From Thermoplasmatota archaeon (GTDB lineage Archaea; Thermoplasmatota; E2; DHVEG-1), in contig JAUXAU010000019.1 in assembly GCA_030619765.1 (NCBI GenBank), positions 1 to 42,866 of the forward strand: a stretch of 42,866 nucleotides of DNA, written 5' to 3'. Positions 25,701-34,364 of this stretch are shown here, in pieces. The notes beneath the pieces were generated by a model. The model saw nothing but the letters and a program-made list of their open reading frames with translations. It did no database searches and was not told the DNA's origin. The position numbers were made by a program, and so were the translations under genes. Each line of letters opens with the position of its first letter. Position 1 is the stretch's first letter.

Positions 25701-27698
25701 ATTACACCTGATCACAATATTTTAGTTATTAACGATGGTAATTTCCTAGTTAAAAAAGCAAGAGAAATAGAAATGGGAGATAGAATACCATTGAATCTAA
25801 AAAATCCTTGTGAAACGATTATATCGGAAATAAATATTGTAAAATATCTTTCAAAACTAAGCGATGATATCTTATTAAATATCAAACTAAGAAATTCCCA
25901 AAGATTCTTTAAAAATCTGGTTAAACAAATAGGGCGAAAGAAAGTTATTGAACTTTGTGAGATTAAAGGTTCTTTTGTGAAAAATTTGGGGAAATGGTAT
26001 AAGAGTGTACCCTTACTTCATTTTAAAAAACTTTGTGAGAAAACAGACGTTAATTTTGATGATTTGCCTAAGGAAACCTTAGTAGGTGTTAGGCGAGATC
26101 ATGTGAATATACCCGCGTATTTAAGAGACATAAAGTCTCTTTTTTGGATCCTTGGTCTCTATTGTGCAGAAGGCTGGTCTAGATCGAATAATTCATCTCA
26201 TCAGGTATCATTTAGGGTTGAAGATTTAGATGTAATAACCAAATTAAAATCAGATATGAAAAAATTATTTGGACTGGTTCCATATGAGAGAATAAGTAAA
26301 TTGACCTACTCCTCAAAATTACTTTGCATACTTTTCTCAACGATCTGGGGGGCAGGATCTACAGCTTATGAAAAAAAGATTCCAGAAATCATCTACCATG
26401 GTGATGAAAAAGCAATACGAAATTTTCTATCTGCATATTTTGATGGTGATGGCTCTATAAGTTTGAATCCAGATAGAATAGCTTTTTATTCAGTTTCTCA
26501 AAAATTAGTAGAGGGGGTTGCAAATCTTCTACTCAGAGGTAATATAGTTGCAAGGTATCACAAAACAAAGAAGCGGATGCCTGGAAAAAAAGTTTTAGAA
26601 GAATATAAAAAATTAGGAAAAGAACCAATTCACCATCAACTTTTTCATTTAGTATTGACTGGAGAAGACAAGTATAGATTTGCAGAATATGTTAAACCAG
26701 TTTCCCATAAAAAGAAAATGCGTTCTAAAGAAATGTTTGAACTAAAACCTCCTACAATATCGAGATTAATTAACTATAATGGAATAAATTACAGAGCCGT
26801 TTCTTATTCTGATTATACATTTGATATTGTTAAAGAACTAAAAATGGAAGAAGTAAAAAATGACCCAACCTACTGTTTGGATATAGAAGGTAATAAATTA
26901 GAAGACAAAGCTGTGCTTTGGCACAACCAACTGATACAAGTCCGATGTGATGGCGACGAAGATGGATTAATGCTGCTCATGGATGCACTTTTGAACTTCT
27001 CCCATTCATATATTCCAGATAAGAGAGGAGGTAGAATGGACTTGCCTCTTATTCTTACTACTCGTATCGATCCTGCGGAAGTAGATAAAGAGGCACATAA
27101 TCTTGATACTTTAGCAAGATACCCTCTCGAATTTTATGAATCTACTTTAAAACATGAACATTCAAAAAATTTGGAACCAATCATGGGTCTTGTTTCCGCC
27201 CGAATTGGTACTGATTTACAGTACGAACAGTTTGATTTTACTCACGACACTGATGATATTTCTGTTGGACCAAAAGAATCTCAATACAAGACGTTGAAAA
27301 GCATGATGGATAAAATGAACGCGCAACTAAGCCTAGCGGCAAAGATACGGGCAGTGGACGAAGCAGATGTTGCCTATAAAGTAATAGAAAGACATTTTCT
27401 ACCCGACGTATTGGGTAATCTAAGGGCATTTAGTAAGCAATCAGTTCGTTGTCCTATATGCAATACAACATATAGGAGAATTCCTCTTATAGGCTCATGT
27501 ACAAAGTGTGGTGGAAAATTAACACTTACTGTTCATGAAATGTCGGTAAAAAAATATCTAGATATTTCAAGAAAAATTGCTGAAGAATACAATCTCCCTA
27601 CCTATGCCCGTCAGCGAATAACGCTGGTTGAAAAATCCATAGATTCTTTATTTGAGAGTGATAAGATAATTCAGAAAAAAATTGTTGATTTTTTCTGA
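22743..27698 (+). CDS. polC: DNA polymerase D large subunit DP2 with intein
   Basis: 1,651 aa precursor; without the insert 1,141 aa, normal for DP2. Catalytic subunit of PolD, with a two-barrel core like multisubunit RNA polymerases. Landmarks: N-terminal FSQLQKEIDRCYDIA...; SAGGTGQAMSVL; zinc motifs CPKCNK...FCTCG (about 670-684) and CPICNTTYRR...CTKCGG (about 1570-1590); TGHLTVGLAPHTSAGALARIIGF. The catalytic motif reads RRN (to residue 891), then the insert, then CDGDEDGLMLLMDALLNF (from 1402). The Asp residues of DGDED are the metal ligands. The gene ends in TGA. It starts at ATG 22743 after GAGCGAGAAAAC, which is a weak ribosome site. Confidence 0.95.
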   Translation: MDGDLSKNIAVSSSMREYFSQLQKEIDRCYDIAKNARKKGFDPEFTVEIPQALDLAARVEQLVGPKGIAPKIRQATKKIGDRELVSLEIAKQIVNGKTYKFKKLEDALNQAIRTGLAILTEGVLVAPLEGIAEVKLGKNKDGTNYVDLYFSGPIRSAGGTGQAMSVLIADVVRRELKIEKYIPTSGEIERYKEEIPLYKRAQHLQYLPSVDEIDLVATNCPICINGEGTEDVEVTGYRDLPRVGTNRLRGGACLVIAEGLCLKAPKIFKHVKKLKLKGWEFLDIFVNKGDEKNKENGEIPIIAPSSKYIGEVIAGRPVLSHPSKKGGFRLRYGRARTAGLASTAINPAAMYILDGFITVGTQMKTERPGKGTIGTPCDQIEGPIVLLQNGDLIQINNVENVRKDVKKIIDLGEILIPFGEFIENNALLPDSSYVYEWWIQDLQKSVDRLPYEHTFVGIKEADTNLQKKINEDFGREVDLQNPSYEEAFDLAERYSVPLHPNFNLFWHDIDKDDLIKLSRYVKEYGKIVLDKDLKLVLPQDSEIKNILIELGACHKQREENLILDKYSYPLIRCCGLDIKDGNIVETSRYESLRDGEDTLSLASKFSGITIRARALLRIGTRMGRPEKAAPRKMKPPPHVLFPLGNYGGNQRLLRTAAEKKKIEVEAGKRKCPKCNKTTYKLFCTCGTHTEVMEGRIETHEINVSEELNRAKRNIKERILPETIKGVIGTISKHKTPEPLEKGILRAKHSVHVFKDGTIRFDMTDAPLTHFKPKEMGTSLERLKELGYTKDYLGNDLEYDEQICELKVQDVIVSKSCAEYFVQVSKFVDDLLSKFYRLDRFYKIRKLQDLTGHLTVGLAPHTSAGALARIIGFTDTQVCYAHPFFHATKRRNCFDFNHRVFLYDQNKDKFITSKIGKIVEEQLKKNGSKSIDVYGTERININPLDNIYAYTLNKRTGKLQKKKVKYFIKGKTSQWIKIKTSTNREIRITPDHNILVINDGNFLVKKAREIEMGDRIPLNLKNPCETIISEINIVKYLSKLSDDILLNIKLRNSQRFFKNLVKQIGRKKVIELCEIKGSFVKNLGKWYKSVPLLHFKKLCEKTDVNFDDLPKETLVGVRRDHVNIPAYLRDIKSLFWILGLYCAEGWSRSNNSSHQVSFRVEDLDVITKLKSDMKKLFGLVPYERISKLTYSSKLLCILFSTIWGAGSTAYEKKIPEIIYHGDEKAIRNFLSAYFDGDGSISLNPDRIAFYSVSQKLVEGVANLLLRGNIVARYHKTKKRMPGKKVLEEYKKLGKEPIHHQLFHLVLTGEDKYRFAEYVKPVSHKKKMRSKEMFELKPPTISRLINYNGINYRAVSYSDYTFDIVKELKMEEVKNDPTYCLDIEGNKLEDKAVLWHNQLIQVRCDGDEDGLMLLMDALLNFSHSYIPDKRGGRMDLPLILTTRIDPAEVDKEAHNLDTLARYPLEFYESTLKHEHSKNLEPIMGLVSARIGTDLQYEQFDFTHDTDDISVGPKESQYKTLKSMMDKMNAQLSLAAKIRAVDEADVAYKVIERHFLPDVLGNLRAFSKQSVRCPICNTTYRRIPLIGSCTKCGGKLTLTVHEMSVKKYLDISRKIAEEYNLPTYARQRITLVEKSIDSLFESDKIIQKKIVDFF
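25416..26945 (+). other. LAGLIDADG intein within DP2
   Basis: 510-residue insert between Asn891 and Cys1402 of DP2. Splicing and endonuclease blocks seen: Cys892 (block A, CFDFNHRVF), TPDHN (block B, His991), two LAGLIDADG-like dodecapeptides (WILGLYCAEG at about 1135 and YFDGDG at about 1232), block F YCLDIEGN, and block G VLWHN ending at Asn1395. Between that HN and Cys1402 are six extra residues, QLIQVR. Insertion is exactly at the polymerase active site, so splicing must be efficient for growth. Confidence 0.9.
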
Positions 27699-27760
27699 AG
27701 TTAGTTTTAAGCACAACGTTCATATATCAATTTCATAATGCAACTATTCAGGATGATTTT

Positions 27761-28042
27761 ATGAAAGAAACTCAAATTCATCAAATAGATAAAAAAACAT
27801 GGAACAAATGGTCATTCTATATAAACATAGTAGTTTTCATAATAACTGCTATATCTATCTACTTACTAATCATTGATTCATACACTGCGGGTAAATTTGC
27901 ATCGCAATTATATGGCGGCGATCAGTTGTCGCAGGCATGGCTTTCTATAGCTCGTGATGTGGCATTCCTGGCCATATGTCTCACATACATATTCTTCCAA
28001 TTGTTTAAATATCAGAGGATAATCATTCGTAGATCATGGTAA
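27761..28042 (+). CDS. Hypothetical two-helix membrane protein
   Basis: 93 aa. Two hydrophobic helices (about 20-42, INIVVFIITAISIYLLIID; about 64-84, DVAFLAICLTYIFFQLF) separated by a short loop YGGDQLSQAW. Charged N-terminus (HQIDKKTWNKW) and basic C-terminus (YQRIIIRRSW). Located between DP2 and the SRP RNA gene with the same orientation as both; the stop is 4 nt before the SRP RNA. Probably real (TATA-like CATATATC at 27720, GATTTT then ATG). No family recognised. Confidence 0.65.
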   Translation: MKETQIHQIDKKTWNKWSFYINIVVFIITAISIYLLIIDSYTAGKFASQLYGGDQLSQAWLSIARDVAFLAICLTYIFFQLFKYQRIIIRRSW

Positions 28043-28046
28043 AATG

Positions 28047-28373
28047 GCGATAGGTGTAGAATAGACTGGGGAGTTAGGCGTTCCCTGTTACCAGAAATCG
28101 CCGATACGCTGGAGTCGAATTCAATAGGCGGTGTAACGATCATCTATTGATCCGTTTGTTGACGATGAAACCTTGTCCTTTGGGATTGGAGGTGATGACT
28201 GCATATGATCGGAGGGTTATATGTACATCTTTGCTGTGGAAATCGGGTGAGGCACGGAAGTGAGCAGCCTTTACCACAAACTGCTGATGCTCAAAGGGTT
28301 AACGGGGTTGAGAATACAAATGGGTAGTCATTAGCATGAAACGTGCACCCACTTGCGAAGTTTCTACACCCGC
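28047..28373 (+). ncRNA. Signal recognition particle RNA (7S)
   Basis: About 327 nt. The ends pair: GCG (28047) and GGTGTAGAA (28053-28061) with TTCTACACC (28062-28070 region's partner at 28362-28370) and CGC, forming helix 1. The Alu-side core GGAGTTAGGCGTTCCCTGTTACC then AGAAATCGCCGATACG closely resembles archaeal SRP RNA helices 3/4 and the UGUNR region. The SRP54-binding helix 8 motif is present: GGCACGGAAG, TGAGCAGCC (28251-28269). It guides exported and membrane proteins with SRP19 and SRP54. It directly precedes the MCM gene. Confidence 0.9.
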
Positions 28374-28431
28374 TAAAATTTAAATATAATATACATTTAC
28401 CAGAGAAGGGGGAATTCATACGGCACGGTTA

Positions 28432-30525
28432 TTGAAGGACGAGAGTTTAGTAGCTTCATGGCAGAGTTTTTTTGAAGAAAATTGTAAATCTGAAATTGAG
28501 ACTATTGCCTTAGAATATCCAGAAAATCGTAGTTTAATTGTAGACTATTGGGATATCGATAAAGTATATCCAACATTGACAGAAATGCTCATTAATCAGC
28601 CATACAAAGCCCTCTTTAATGCTGAAGAGGCACTCAAAAATATTGATGTCGCTGCTGAACATAAATTACAGCTCCATTTTAGAGTTGGTAATCTCCCCGA
28701 TACTCAGAAAATACTTATTAGAAAGATTCGTGCAAATCATTTAGGAAAATATACTGCGATTGAAGGCTTGGTGAAAAAAGCTACTGAGGTACGCCCTAAG
28801 CTTCAGATTGCAGCATTCCAATGCCAAAAGTGTGGGGCAGTTATAAAAATTGATCAGGAGGAAGATATTTTAAAAGAACCCTCGGAGTGTTATGAGGATC
28901 AAGGAGGCTGTGGACGGATATCCTCGTTTAAGCTTCTGATGAATCACTCTACGTTTATTGATTCTCAAAAAATAGAAATCCAAGAAAACCCCGAGGGGCT
29001 CAGAGGTGGCGCTCAACCTGAAAGAATAAGTGCTTATCTTGAAGATGATCTTGTTGGAATGCTAGCGCCTGGGGATAGAGTCATTGTTACTGGTATTCTT
29101 CATTCTCAGCAGAGGCGAAGAGGACCCCTTCGACTGACATCGTTTAATAAAGTCATGGATGCCTATAGCACTGAACGGCAAGAGCTCGCATTCGAAGAAG
29201 TAGAGGTTACACCCGAAGATGAAGAAGAGATTCTGAAAATAAGTAAAGACCCTGATATTTATAACAAAATGAGACAGAGTATAGCCCCCACTATCTATGG
29301 GATGAATGTGGAAAAAGAGGCGTTAGTCTTAGTGTTATTTAGTGGTTTATCTAAGAAAATGCCAGATGGCACTTATATCAGAGGCGATATCCATGTACTA
29401 CTGGTCGGTGATCCGGGTACCGCAAAGTCACAGCTGCTTACATACATGTCTAAACTCGCTCCAAGGAGTATTTATGCTTCGGGAAAGGCGTCATCAGCAG
29501 CTGGCCTTACTGCTGCGGCGGTAAGAGACGAATTTGGTGAAGGGCGATGGACGTTGGAAGCAGGGGCATTGGTATTAGCAGATATGGGCATCGCATGTAT
29601 TGATGAAATAGATAAGATGGAGGAGACTGACAGAAGTTCAATGCATCAGGCAATGGAACAGCAGGAGATTTCTGTTGCAAAAGCGGGCATAAACGCGACG
29701 TTAAAAGCACGATGTGCAATACTTGCAGCGGCAAATCCGAAACTTGGCCGGTTTGATGAATTCATACCTATGCATGAACAGATTAATATGCCACCCGCAT
29801 TGCTTTCACGTTTTGATCTTATTTTTTCCATTCTTGATAAACCAAATAGAGAAACTGATACCGCTCTTGCAACACATATTTTACGTACTCATAAAGCGGG
29901 AGAAGTCAGTGAGAATATATTAAGATCTAAGAAGTCAAAACACACCAAAGAAGAACGAGATAGTTTAATGGAAAACGTTATGCCAGTATTTACACCTGAA
30001 TTCGTCCGTAAATACGTGGCATATGCAAAGAGGAACATTTTCCCAGTCATGAGCGATGATGCATCAGAGGTGTTGAAAAATTATTACGTGGATTTCAGAA
30101 GCGCGTCTGAGGATTCTGTACCTTTCACTCCACGGCAGTTAGAAGCTTTCGTCCGATTAGCAGAGGCAAGCACACGTGTAAGACTAAGTGAGGAGGTAAC
30201 TGTCGAAGATGCGAAAAGAGCGATTTCTATTATCGATCAATATCTTAGAAGAGTGGGTATGGATCGAGAGACTGGTAAATTTGATATCGACATTATTGCA
30301 ACTGGAATAAGTCATACCCAGCAGAGTAGAATGCGTTCAATCATAGACATTATACAAAAATTGTGTAATGCGTCAGAAGACGACAATGCAGCCAGAAGCG
30401 ATATAGTTAGTGAGGCAGAGATACAAGGCATAGAATCTAGTAAAGTAGAGGGTGCTCTGGATAGATTAAAACGCAATGGACAAATTTATGAACCGATTCA
30501 TGGAAAATATAGGGTTACAGAGTAA
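28432..30525 (+). CDS. mcm: MCM replicative helicase
   Basis: 697 aa. Replicative DNA helicase forming hexamers. N-terminal A-domain; zinc motif CQKCG...CYEDQGGC (about 131-163); OB-fold; AAA+ domain with Walker A GDPGTAKSQ (about 325), Walker B CIDEIDK (about 389), sensor motif AAANPK and arginine finger LLSRFDL (about 459); C-terminal winged helix. No intein. Start problem: the called TTG at 28432 has no close ribosome site. GGGGGA (28408-28413) is 6 nt upstream of an in-frame ACG (28420) that would add ARLL before KDESL. A single C to T there would give an ideal ATG start. It follows the SRP RNA by about 60 bp. Confidence 0.95.
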   Translation: MKDESLVASWQSFFEENCKSEIETIALEYPENRSLIVDYWDIDKVYPTLTEMLINQPYKALFNAEEALKNIDVAAEHKLQLHFRVGNLPDTQKILIRKIRANHLGKYTAIEGLVKKATEVRPKLQIAAFQCQKCGAVIKIDQEEDILKEPSECYEDQGGCGRISSFKLLMNHSTFIDSQKIEIQENPEGLRGGAQPERISAYLEDDLVGMLAPGDRVIVTGILHSQQRRRGPLRLTSFNKVMDAYSTERQELAFEEVEVTPEDEEEILKISKDPDIYNKMRQSIAPTIYGMNVEKEALVLVLFSGLSKKMPDGTYIRGDIHVLLVGDPGTAKSQLLTYMSKLAPRSIYASGKASSAAGLTAAAVRDEFGEGRWTLEAGALVLADMGIACIDEIDKMEETDRSSMHQAMEQQEISVAKAGINATLKARCAILAAANPKLGRFDEFIPMHEQINMPPALLSRFDLIFSILDKPNRETDTALATHILRTHKAGEVSENILRSKKSKHTKEERDSLMENVMPVFTPEFVRKYVAYAKRNIFPVMSDDASEVLKNYYVDFRSASEDSVPFTPRQLEAFVRLAEASTRVRLSEEVTVEDAKRAISIIDQYLRRVGMDRETGKFDIDIIATGISHTQQSRMRSIIDIIQKLCNASEDDNAARSDIVSEAEIQGIESSKVEGALDRLKRNGQIYEPIHGKYRVTE

Positions 30526-30575
30526 TAACCAAAAATAGAAATATCTGAAAAATCGTACTTAAAACACTCAACCTT

Positions 30576-30941
30576 TTACAGTTTTGGGGAGAAGAGTTTT
30601 CCAACAGCCTTTTTCGCATCCTTTTTATGTTTTTCCCCAATTTCTCCTATTATGCAATCTAAAAAATTATTTTTTATATCGTTCCAATTGAGAGTTGAAA
30701 CTCCAAAATACAATTTCTTGCTCACGTTTGATGCTCTATGAACATGTGGAGACCATTTTCCAGGGCTTATGTCACAGTTATCCATGTGTAAAATGTAATT
30801 TTTCTTCAGGACTTTCTTTTCTAACAGATAGATCTCAAATTTTCTGTTGAAATACTTGTAGTTTACATCTTTGTCATAATATCGGTATTCTAGTTCAAAG
30901 TTCTGATTAATTGGGATGTTTCCTCTCTTCATAGCTACCAT
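30576..30941 (-). CDS. Hypothetical protein, 121 aa
   Basis: A soluble basic protein. It contains the unusual polar stretch HMDNCDISPGKWSPHVHRAS (about 53-72) with Asp, Cys and three His, which could be a metal or catalytic site, and a tyrosine-rich N-terminal half. No family recognised. Convergent with MCM and 53 nt downstream of EF-2 on the same strand. A second Met at residue 4 is an alternative start. Small standalone proteins with HxH motifs include toxin families, but no antitoxin partner is adjacent. Confidence 0.55.
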   Translation of the reverse strand: MVAMKRGNIPINQNFELEYRYYDKDVNYKYFNRKFEIYLLEKKVLKKNYILHMDNCDISPGKWSPHVHRASNVSKKLYFGVSTLNWNDIKNNFLDCIIGEIGEKHKKDAKKAVGKLFSPKL

Positions 30942-30993
30942 TAAGGAGAGTAACTAGGTTTCCTATATAACGATTTTTAAATTTTTATGAAGT

Positions 30994-33192
30994 TTAATCC
31001 ATGTAATATTCTGGTGGATAAGGCTCTGGTTTCAAACCTTTTCTTTCTCTTATCTGTCTTACTACATCCCCTTGGAGTTGTCTTGGCATGGGTTCAAATC
31101 CCATGTTTTCAGTGCTCCATAAAACACGTCCACCTGTTGCAGATCGTATCGCAGAAGCAAATCCAAACATTTCTGCAACTGGCGCTTTTGCCTCGATGTT
31201 TACGCTATCATCTTCTGTCTTCATATCTTTTACTTCCGCTCTTCTCTGATTTAACTCTCTTGATGCATCGCCCATGAGTTCTTGTGGTGTGCTGATAAAA
31301 ACTTTCTGAAATGGTTCAAGTATTGTCGGCTGAGAAACTGTTATTGAACCATAGATAGCGTTTCTTACAGCAGGAATAACTTGCGCTGGTCCCCTGTGAA
31401 TTGCATCCTCGTGAAGCTTTGCATCGACCAATTTTACCATTATGCCTTGGCAAGGCTCAGAGACAGTTGGCCCACTTTTCATTACTTCAACAAACGCTTC
31501 TTTAATTAGTTCTCTTGTTTCAAAAAGATGCTGAATACCTTTGGTTACATCTGTTATAATATTCATACCCTGTATACTGAAGGCACCTTTCGCAACAACT
31601 TTATCCATTCCAAGATCCTGGAGTATTTTTGCAACTTCTTTTTTGTATTTTTTAACATTTTGTGGTATTTCGTTACTGTAAATTGCCTTTACAATATTTG
31701 TAGGAAGTGGTTCAACTTTTATGTAGAATCGATTATGTTTGTTTGGTGATTTTCCTTCGAATTTTTGTGGACTCTTTTTGCTGATAGTTTCTCTGTATAC
31801 TACAATGGGTTCTGAGGAGACAATGTCAACTCCATAATCATTTTTTATTCTATATTCAGTGATTTCAAGGTGAAGTTCTCCCATTCCAGACATCAAGTTT
31901 TCACCTGTTTCTTGATTGATTTGAACTTGTATACTTGGATCTGCTTTAGAGATCAATTTCAAAACTTCAACAAGTTTTGGGAGATCTTTCATGTTTTTAG
32001 CCTCAACAGCAACAGTGACCACAGGTTCTGAAATATGAACAATCCGTTCAAAAGGTTCTGTTTCAGGGTCGTCTGAAACAGTGCTCCCAGCAATTGCATC
32101 TTTTATTCCTGTTGCAGCAACAATGTTTCCTGCACTTACGTATTCAACAGGTATCCGATCGCTTCCAACCATAACGTTGACTTGCTGTATGCGATTTCTG
32201 TTAGGCATCCCAGCTACGTAAACTTCTTGTCCTCGTGTTACCTTTCCGCTGTATACTCTCCCTACTGCTACTTCTCCTGCGTGGGGATCTAAAATTATCT
32301 TTGTGATCATTACCGCTAACGGTCCATTCTCTTTACAATTAATCATGCTTTTACCCAGATTGCTCTCATGTTCCCCTTTCCATATGATAGGTATCCTATA
32401 TTTCTGTGCTTCTTTTGGAGATGGAAGATGATCAATGACCATATCGAGCATAACTTCGTGGATTGGTGTTTTCTTTGCAAGGGTTTTTTGCTCTTCTTTC
32501 TTACAATACTCATAAATGTCTTTAAAGCTCAATCCTGTCGTTTTCATGTATGGTGCAGAAATTGCCCAGTTGTAATAAGCAGAACCAAATGCTACACTTC
32601 CATCTTCTACCTTTACGTTCCATTTACCTTTGAACTCCTCTGGCACAAGTTTGCTAAGAAGTTCATTAAATCTATTTATTATCTTGACGAAACGTTGTTG
32701 CATTTCTTCCGGCGTTACACGAAGTTCATTAATCAATCTGTCAACCTTATTGATAAATAAAACTGGTTTCACATTCTCACGTAACGCCTGTCTAATGACA
32801 GTTTCTGTTTGTGGCATAGCCCCTTCTACGGCACATACTACTACGATACATCCATCAACAGCACGCATAGCACGTGTTACGTCGCCACCGAAATCAACGT
32901 GACCCGGCGTATCTAAAAGATTAACGAGATATTCATTACCTTCAAAATTATGTACCATGGAAGCAGATGCGGTATTAATTGTAATGCCTCTAGCTTGTTC
33001 CTGTTCGTCATAATCAAGAACGAGCTGTTTACCTGCAAGTTCCTCACTCATCATTCCGCAACCAGCAAGCAGGTTATCCGAAAGCGTCGTTTTTCCATGA
33101 TCAATATGTGCAGCTATACCAATGTTACGGATATAACTTAATTTATTCATCAGATTCTTTGCTCTTGCTATATTATCTTCTTTCCTTCCCAT
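30994..33192 (-). CDS. fusA: Translation elongation factor 2 (aEF-2)
   Basis: 732 aa, full length. Ribosomal translocation GTPase. G-domain motifs: AHIDHGKTT (G1, about 28), the switch region RGITINTASASM, DTPGHVD (G3), NKVDR (G4). Domain IV carries His599 in DAIHRGPAQ, the residue normally modified to diphthamide. Ends with the conserved ERKGL...PPEYYMD. Third gene of the S12-S7-EF-2 operon (29 bp after S7). Confidence 0.97.
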   Translation of the reverse strand: MGRKEDNIARAKNLMNKLSYIRNIGIAAHIDHGKTTLSDNLLAGCGMMSEELAGKQLVLDYDEQEQARGITINTASASMVHNFEGNEYLVNLLDTPGHVDFGGDVTRAMRAVDGCIVVVCAVEGAMPQTETVIRQALRENVKPVLFINKVDRLINELRVTPEEMQQRFVKIINRFNELLSKLVPEEFKGKWNVKVEDGSVAFGSAYYNWAISAPYMKTTGLSFKDIYEYCKKEEQKTLAKKTPIHEVMLDMVIDHLPSPKEAQKYRIPIIWKGEHESNLGKSMINCKENGPLAVMITKIILDPHAGEVAVGRVYSGKVTRGQEVYVAGMPNRNRIQQVNVMVGSDRIPVEYVSAGNIVAATGIKDAIAGSTVSDDPETEPFERIVHISEPVVTVAVEAKNMKDLPKLVEVLKLISKADPSIQVQINQETGENLMSGMGELHLEITEYRIKNDYGVDIVSSEPIVVYRETISKKSPQKFEGKSPNKHNRFYIKVEPLPTNIVKAIYSNEIPQNVKKYKKEVAKILQDLGMDKVVAKGAFSIQGMNIITDVTKGIQHLFETRELIKEAFVEVMKSGPTVSEPCQGIMVKLVDAKLHEDAIHRGPAQVIPAVRNAIYGSITVSQPTILEPFQKVFISTPQELMGDASRELNQRRAEVKDMKTEDDSVNIEAKAPVAEMFGFASAIRSATGGRVLWSTENMGFEPMPRQLQGDVVRQIRERKGLKPEPYPPEYYMD

Positions 33193-33221
33193 ACTGATTG
33201 CCCCTACAAAATTCTAAAATC

Positions 33222-33815
33222 TTATCTGGCTGATCGAGCGATACGTTCCACGTCATTTTTCTTTGCTATTGAAGAAGAGGCAGGATCGTTTTTGCTTGCT
33301 TTTATTATCTCATCAGCAAGACACAATTCAATGCTTTTTTTATTCTTGTGACTTGCATTAAGAGCTCCTTGGCAAATGTTTCGTATTGCAGTATCCAACC
33401 GTCTCTGTGGTGCAATGTCAACTGCTTTAGGAACTGAGATACCACCAAAACGCAGTCTTGTGATCTCTTCTTTTGGTGCCGCATTTTGAAGTGCATCTAC
33501 AAAAGCCTGCAAAGGATTCCCCTTCGTTCTTTTTTCGATAATTTCAAATGCTGCCTTTATTACTTTGTAAGATTTTGTTTTTTTACCCGTGTATACTTCG
33601 GTCCTCATTAAATTGTTAATAAGTCTTTCAATAATAGAGACCTTAGACTTACCGAACAATCGATTTGCATATGGAGCTCCAAGGAATAAGTCCTTGGTAT
33701 CTAGCTTTATATATTTTTCTAAGCCTCTGTCTTCAATTTTAACAGTACTTGCACTGTACTTTTCTAACATTGGGAAAAATTCTGTATTTTCTTTCACGTC
33801 TTTTTTATCGGTCAT
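33222..33815 (-). CDS. rps7: 30S ribosomal protein S7 (uS7)
   Basis: 197 aa, archaeal length. Motifs: KLFGKSKVSIIERLINNLMR, ALQNAAPKEEITRLRFGGISVPKAVD, PQRRLDTAIRNICQGA. Binds the head of 16S rRNA. Between S12 (2-bp gap, tightly coupled) and EF-2. Confidence 0.97.
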   Translation of the reverse strand: MTDKKDVKENTEFFPMLEKYSASTVKIEDRGLEKYIKLDTKDLFLGAPYANRLFGKSKVSIIERLINNLMRTEVYTGKKTKSYKVIKAAFEIIEKRTKGNPLQAFVDALQNAAPKEEITRLRFGGISVPKAVDIAPQRRLDTAIRNICQGALNASHKNKKSIELCLADEIIKASKNDPASSSIAKKNDVERIARSAR

Positions 33816-33817
33816 GT

Positions 33818-34249
33818 TTATCGTCTCATTGGTTTCTCAACCTTCTTTCTTACTAATTCTTGTAAGCACACATCGTTTACTTTTATCACCTTAAATCGTA
33901 CGCCCGGAATATCTCCATAACTTCTTCCCATTCTGCCGCCAATTCCTTCTACTACAACTTCATCGTGCTCATCAATAAAACCAATTGCATTATCTCCAGG
34001 GGTAAATGCAGTAATTTGTCTACCATTTCTTATAAGTTGTATTTTAACACATTTTCTAATGGCAGAATTGGGCTGTTTTGCCTCTATGCCCACTTTTTCA
34101 ATAACAATACCTTTCGCTTGAGCAACTCCACCAAGAGGATCTGATTTCTCTTTTAAACGTAAGACTCTTCTCTTGTAATATCTATCACTCCACAATTGCT
34201 TTTTTCTGCTTTTTTTAAGTTTTCTTGCTGCATTTATTCCTTTGCCCAT
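33818..34249 (-). CDS. rps12: 30S ribosomal protein S12 (uS12)
   Basis: 143 aa. Motifs: [56 protein letters not shown]. Located at the decoding centre. First gene of the operon; AGGTGAACC precedes the ATG, and a TATA box is at 34292-34301. Confidence 0.97.
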   Translation of the reverse strand: MGKGINAARKLKKSRKKQLWSDRYYKRRVLRLKEKSDPLGGVAQAKGIVIEKVGIEAKQPNSAIRKCVKIQLIRNGRQITAFTPGDNAIGFIDEHDEVVVEGIGGRMGRSYGDIPGVRFKVIKVNDVCLQELVRKKVEKPMRR

Positions 34250-34291
34250 GGTTCACCTGTTTAGATAGAAGTGAGACAGTATATGGCTTTT

Positions 34292-34301
34292 AATATTTAA
34301 A
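34292..34301 (-). promoter_or_regulatory. S12-S7-EF-2 operon TATA box
   Basis: Minus-strand TTTAAATATT about 45 nt upstream of the S12 ATG. It predicts a leader of about 20-25 nt containing the Shine-Dalgarno AGGTGA. Confidence 0.5.
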
Positions 34302-34364
34302 TTCTATCTCCGATAAAGCTCTTATTTTTCTATAACTCATAGCTATTGTTTTTTATAGAGATAG

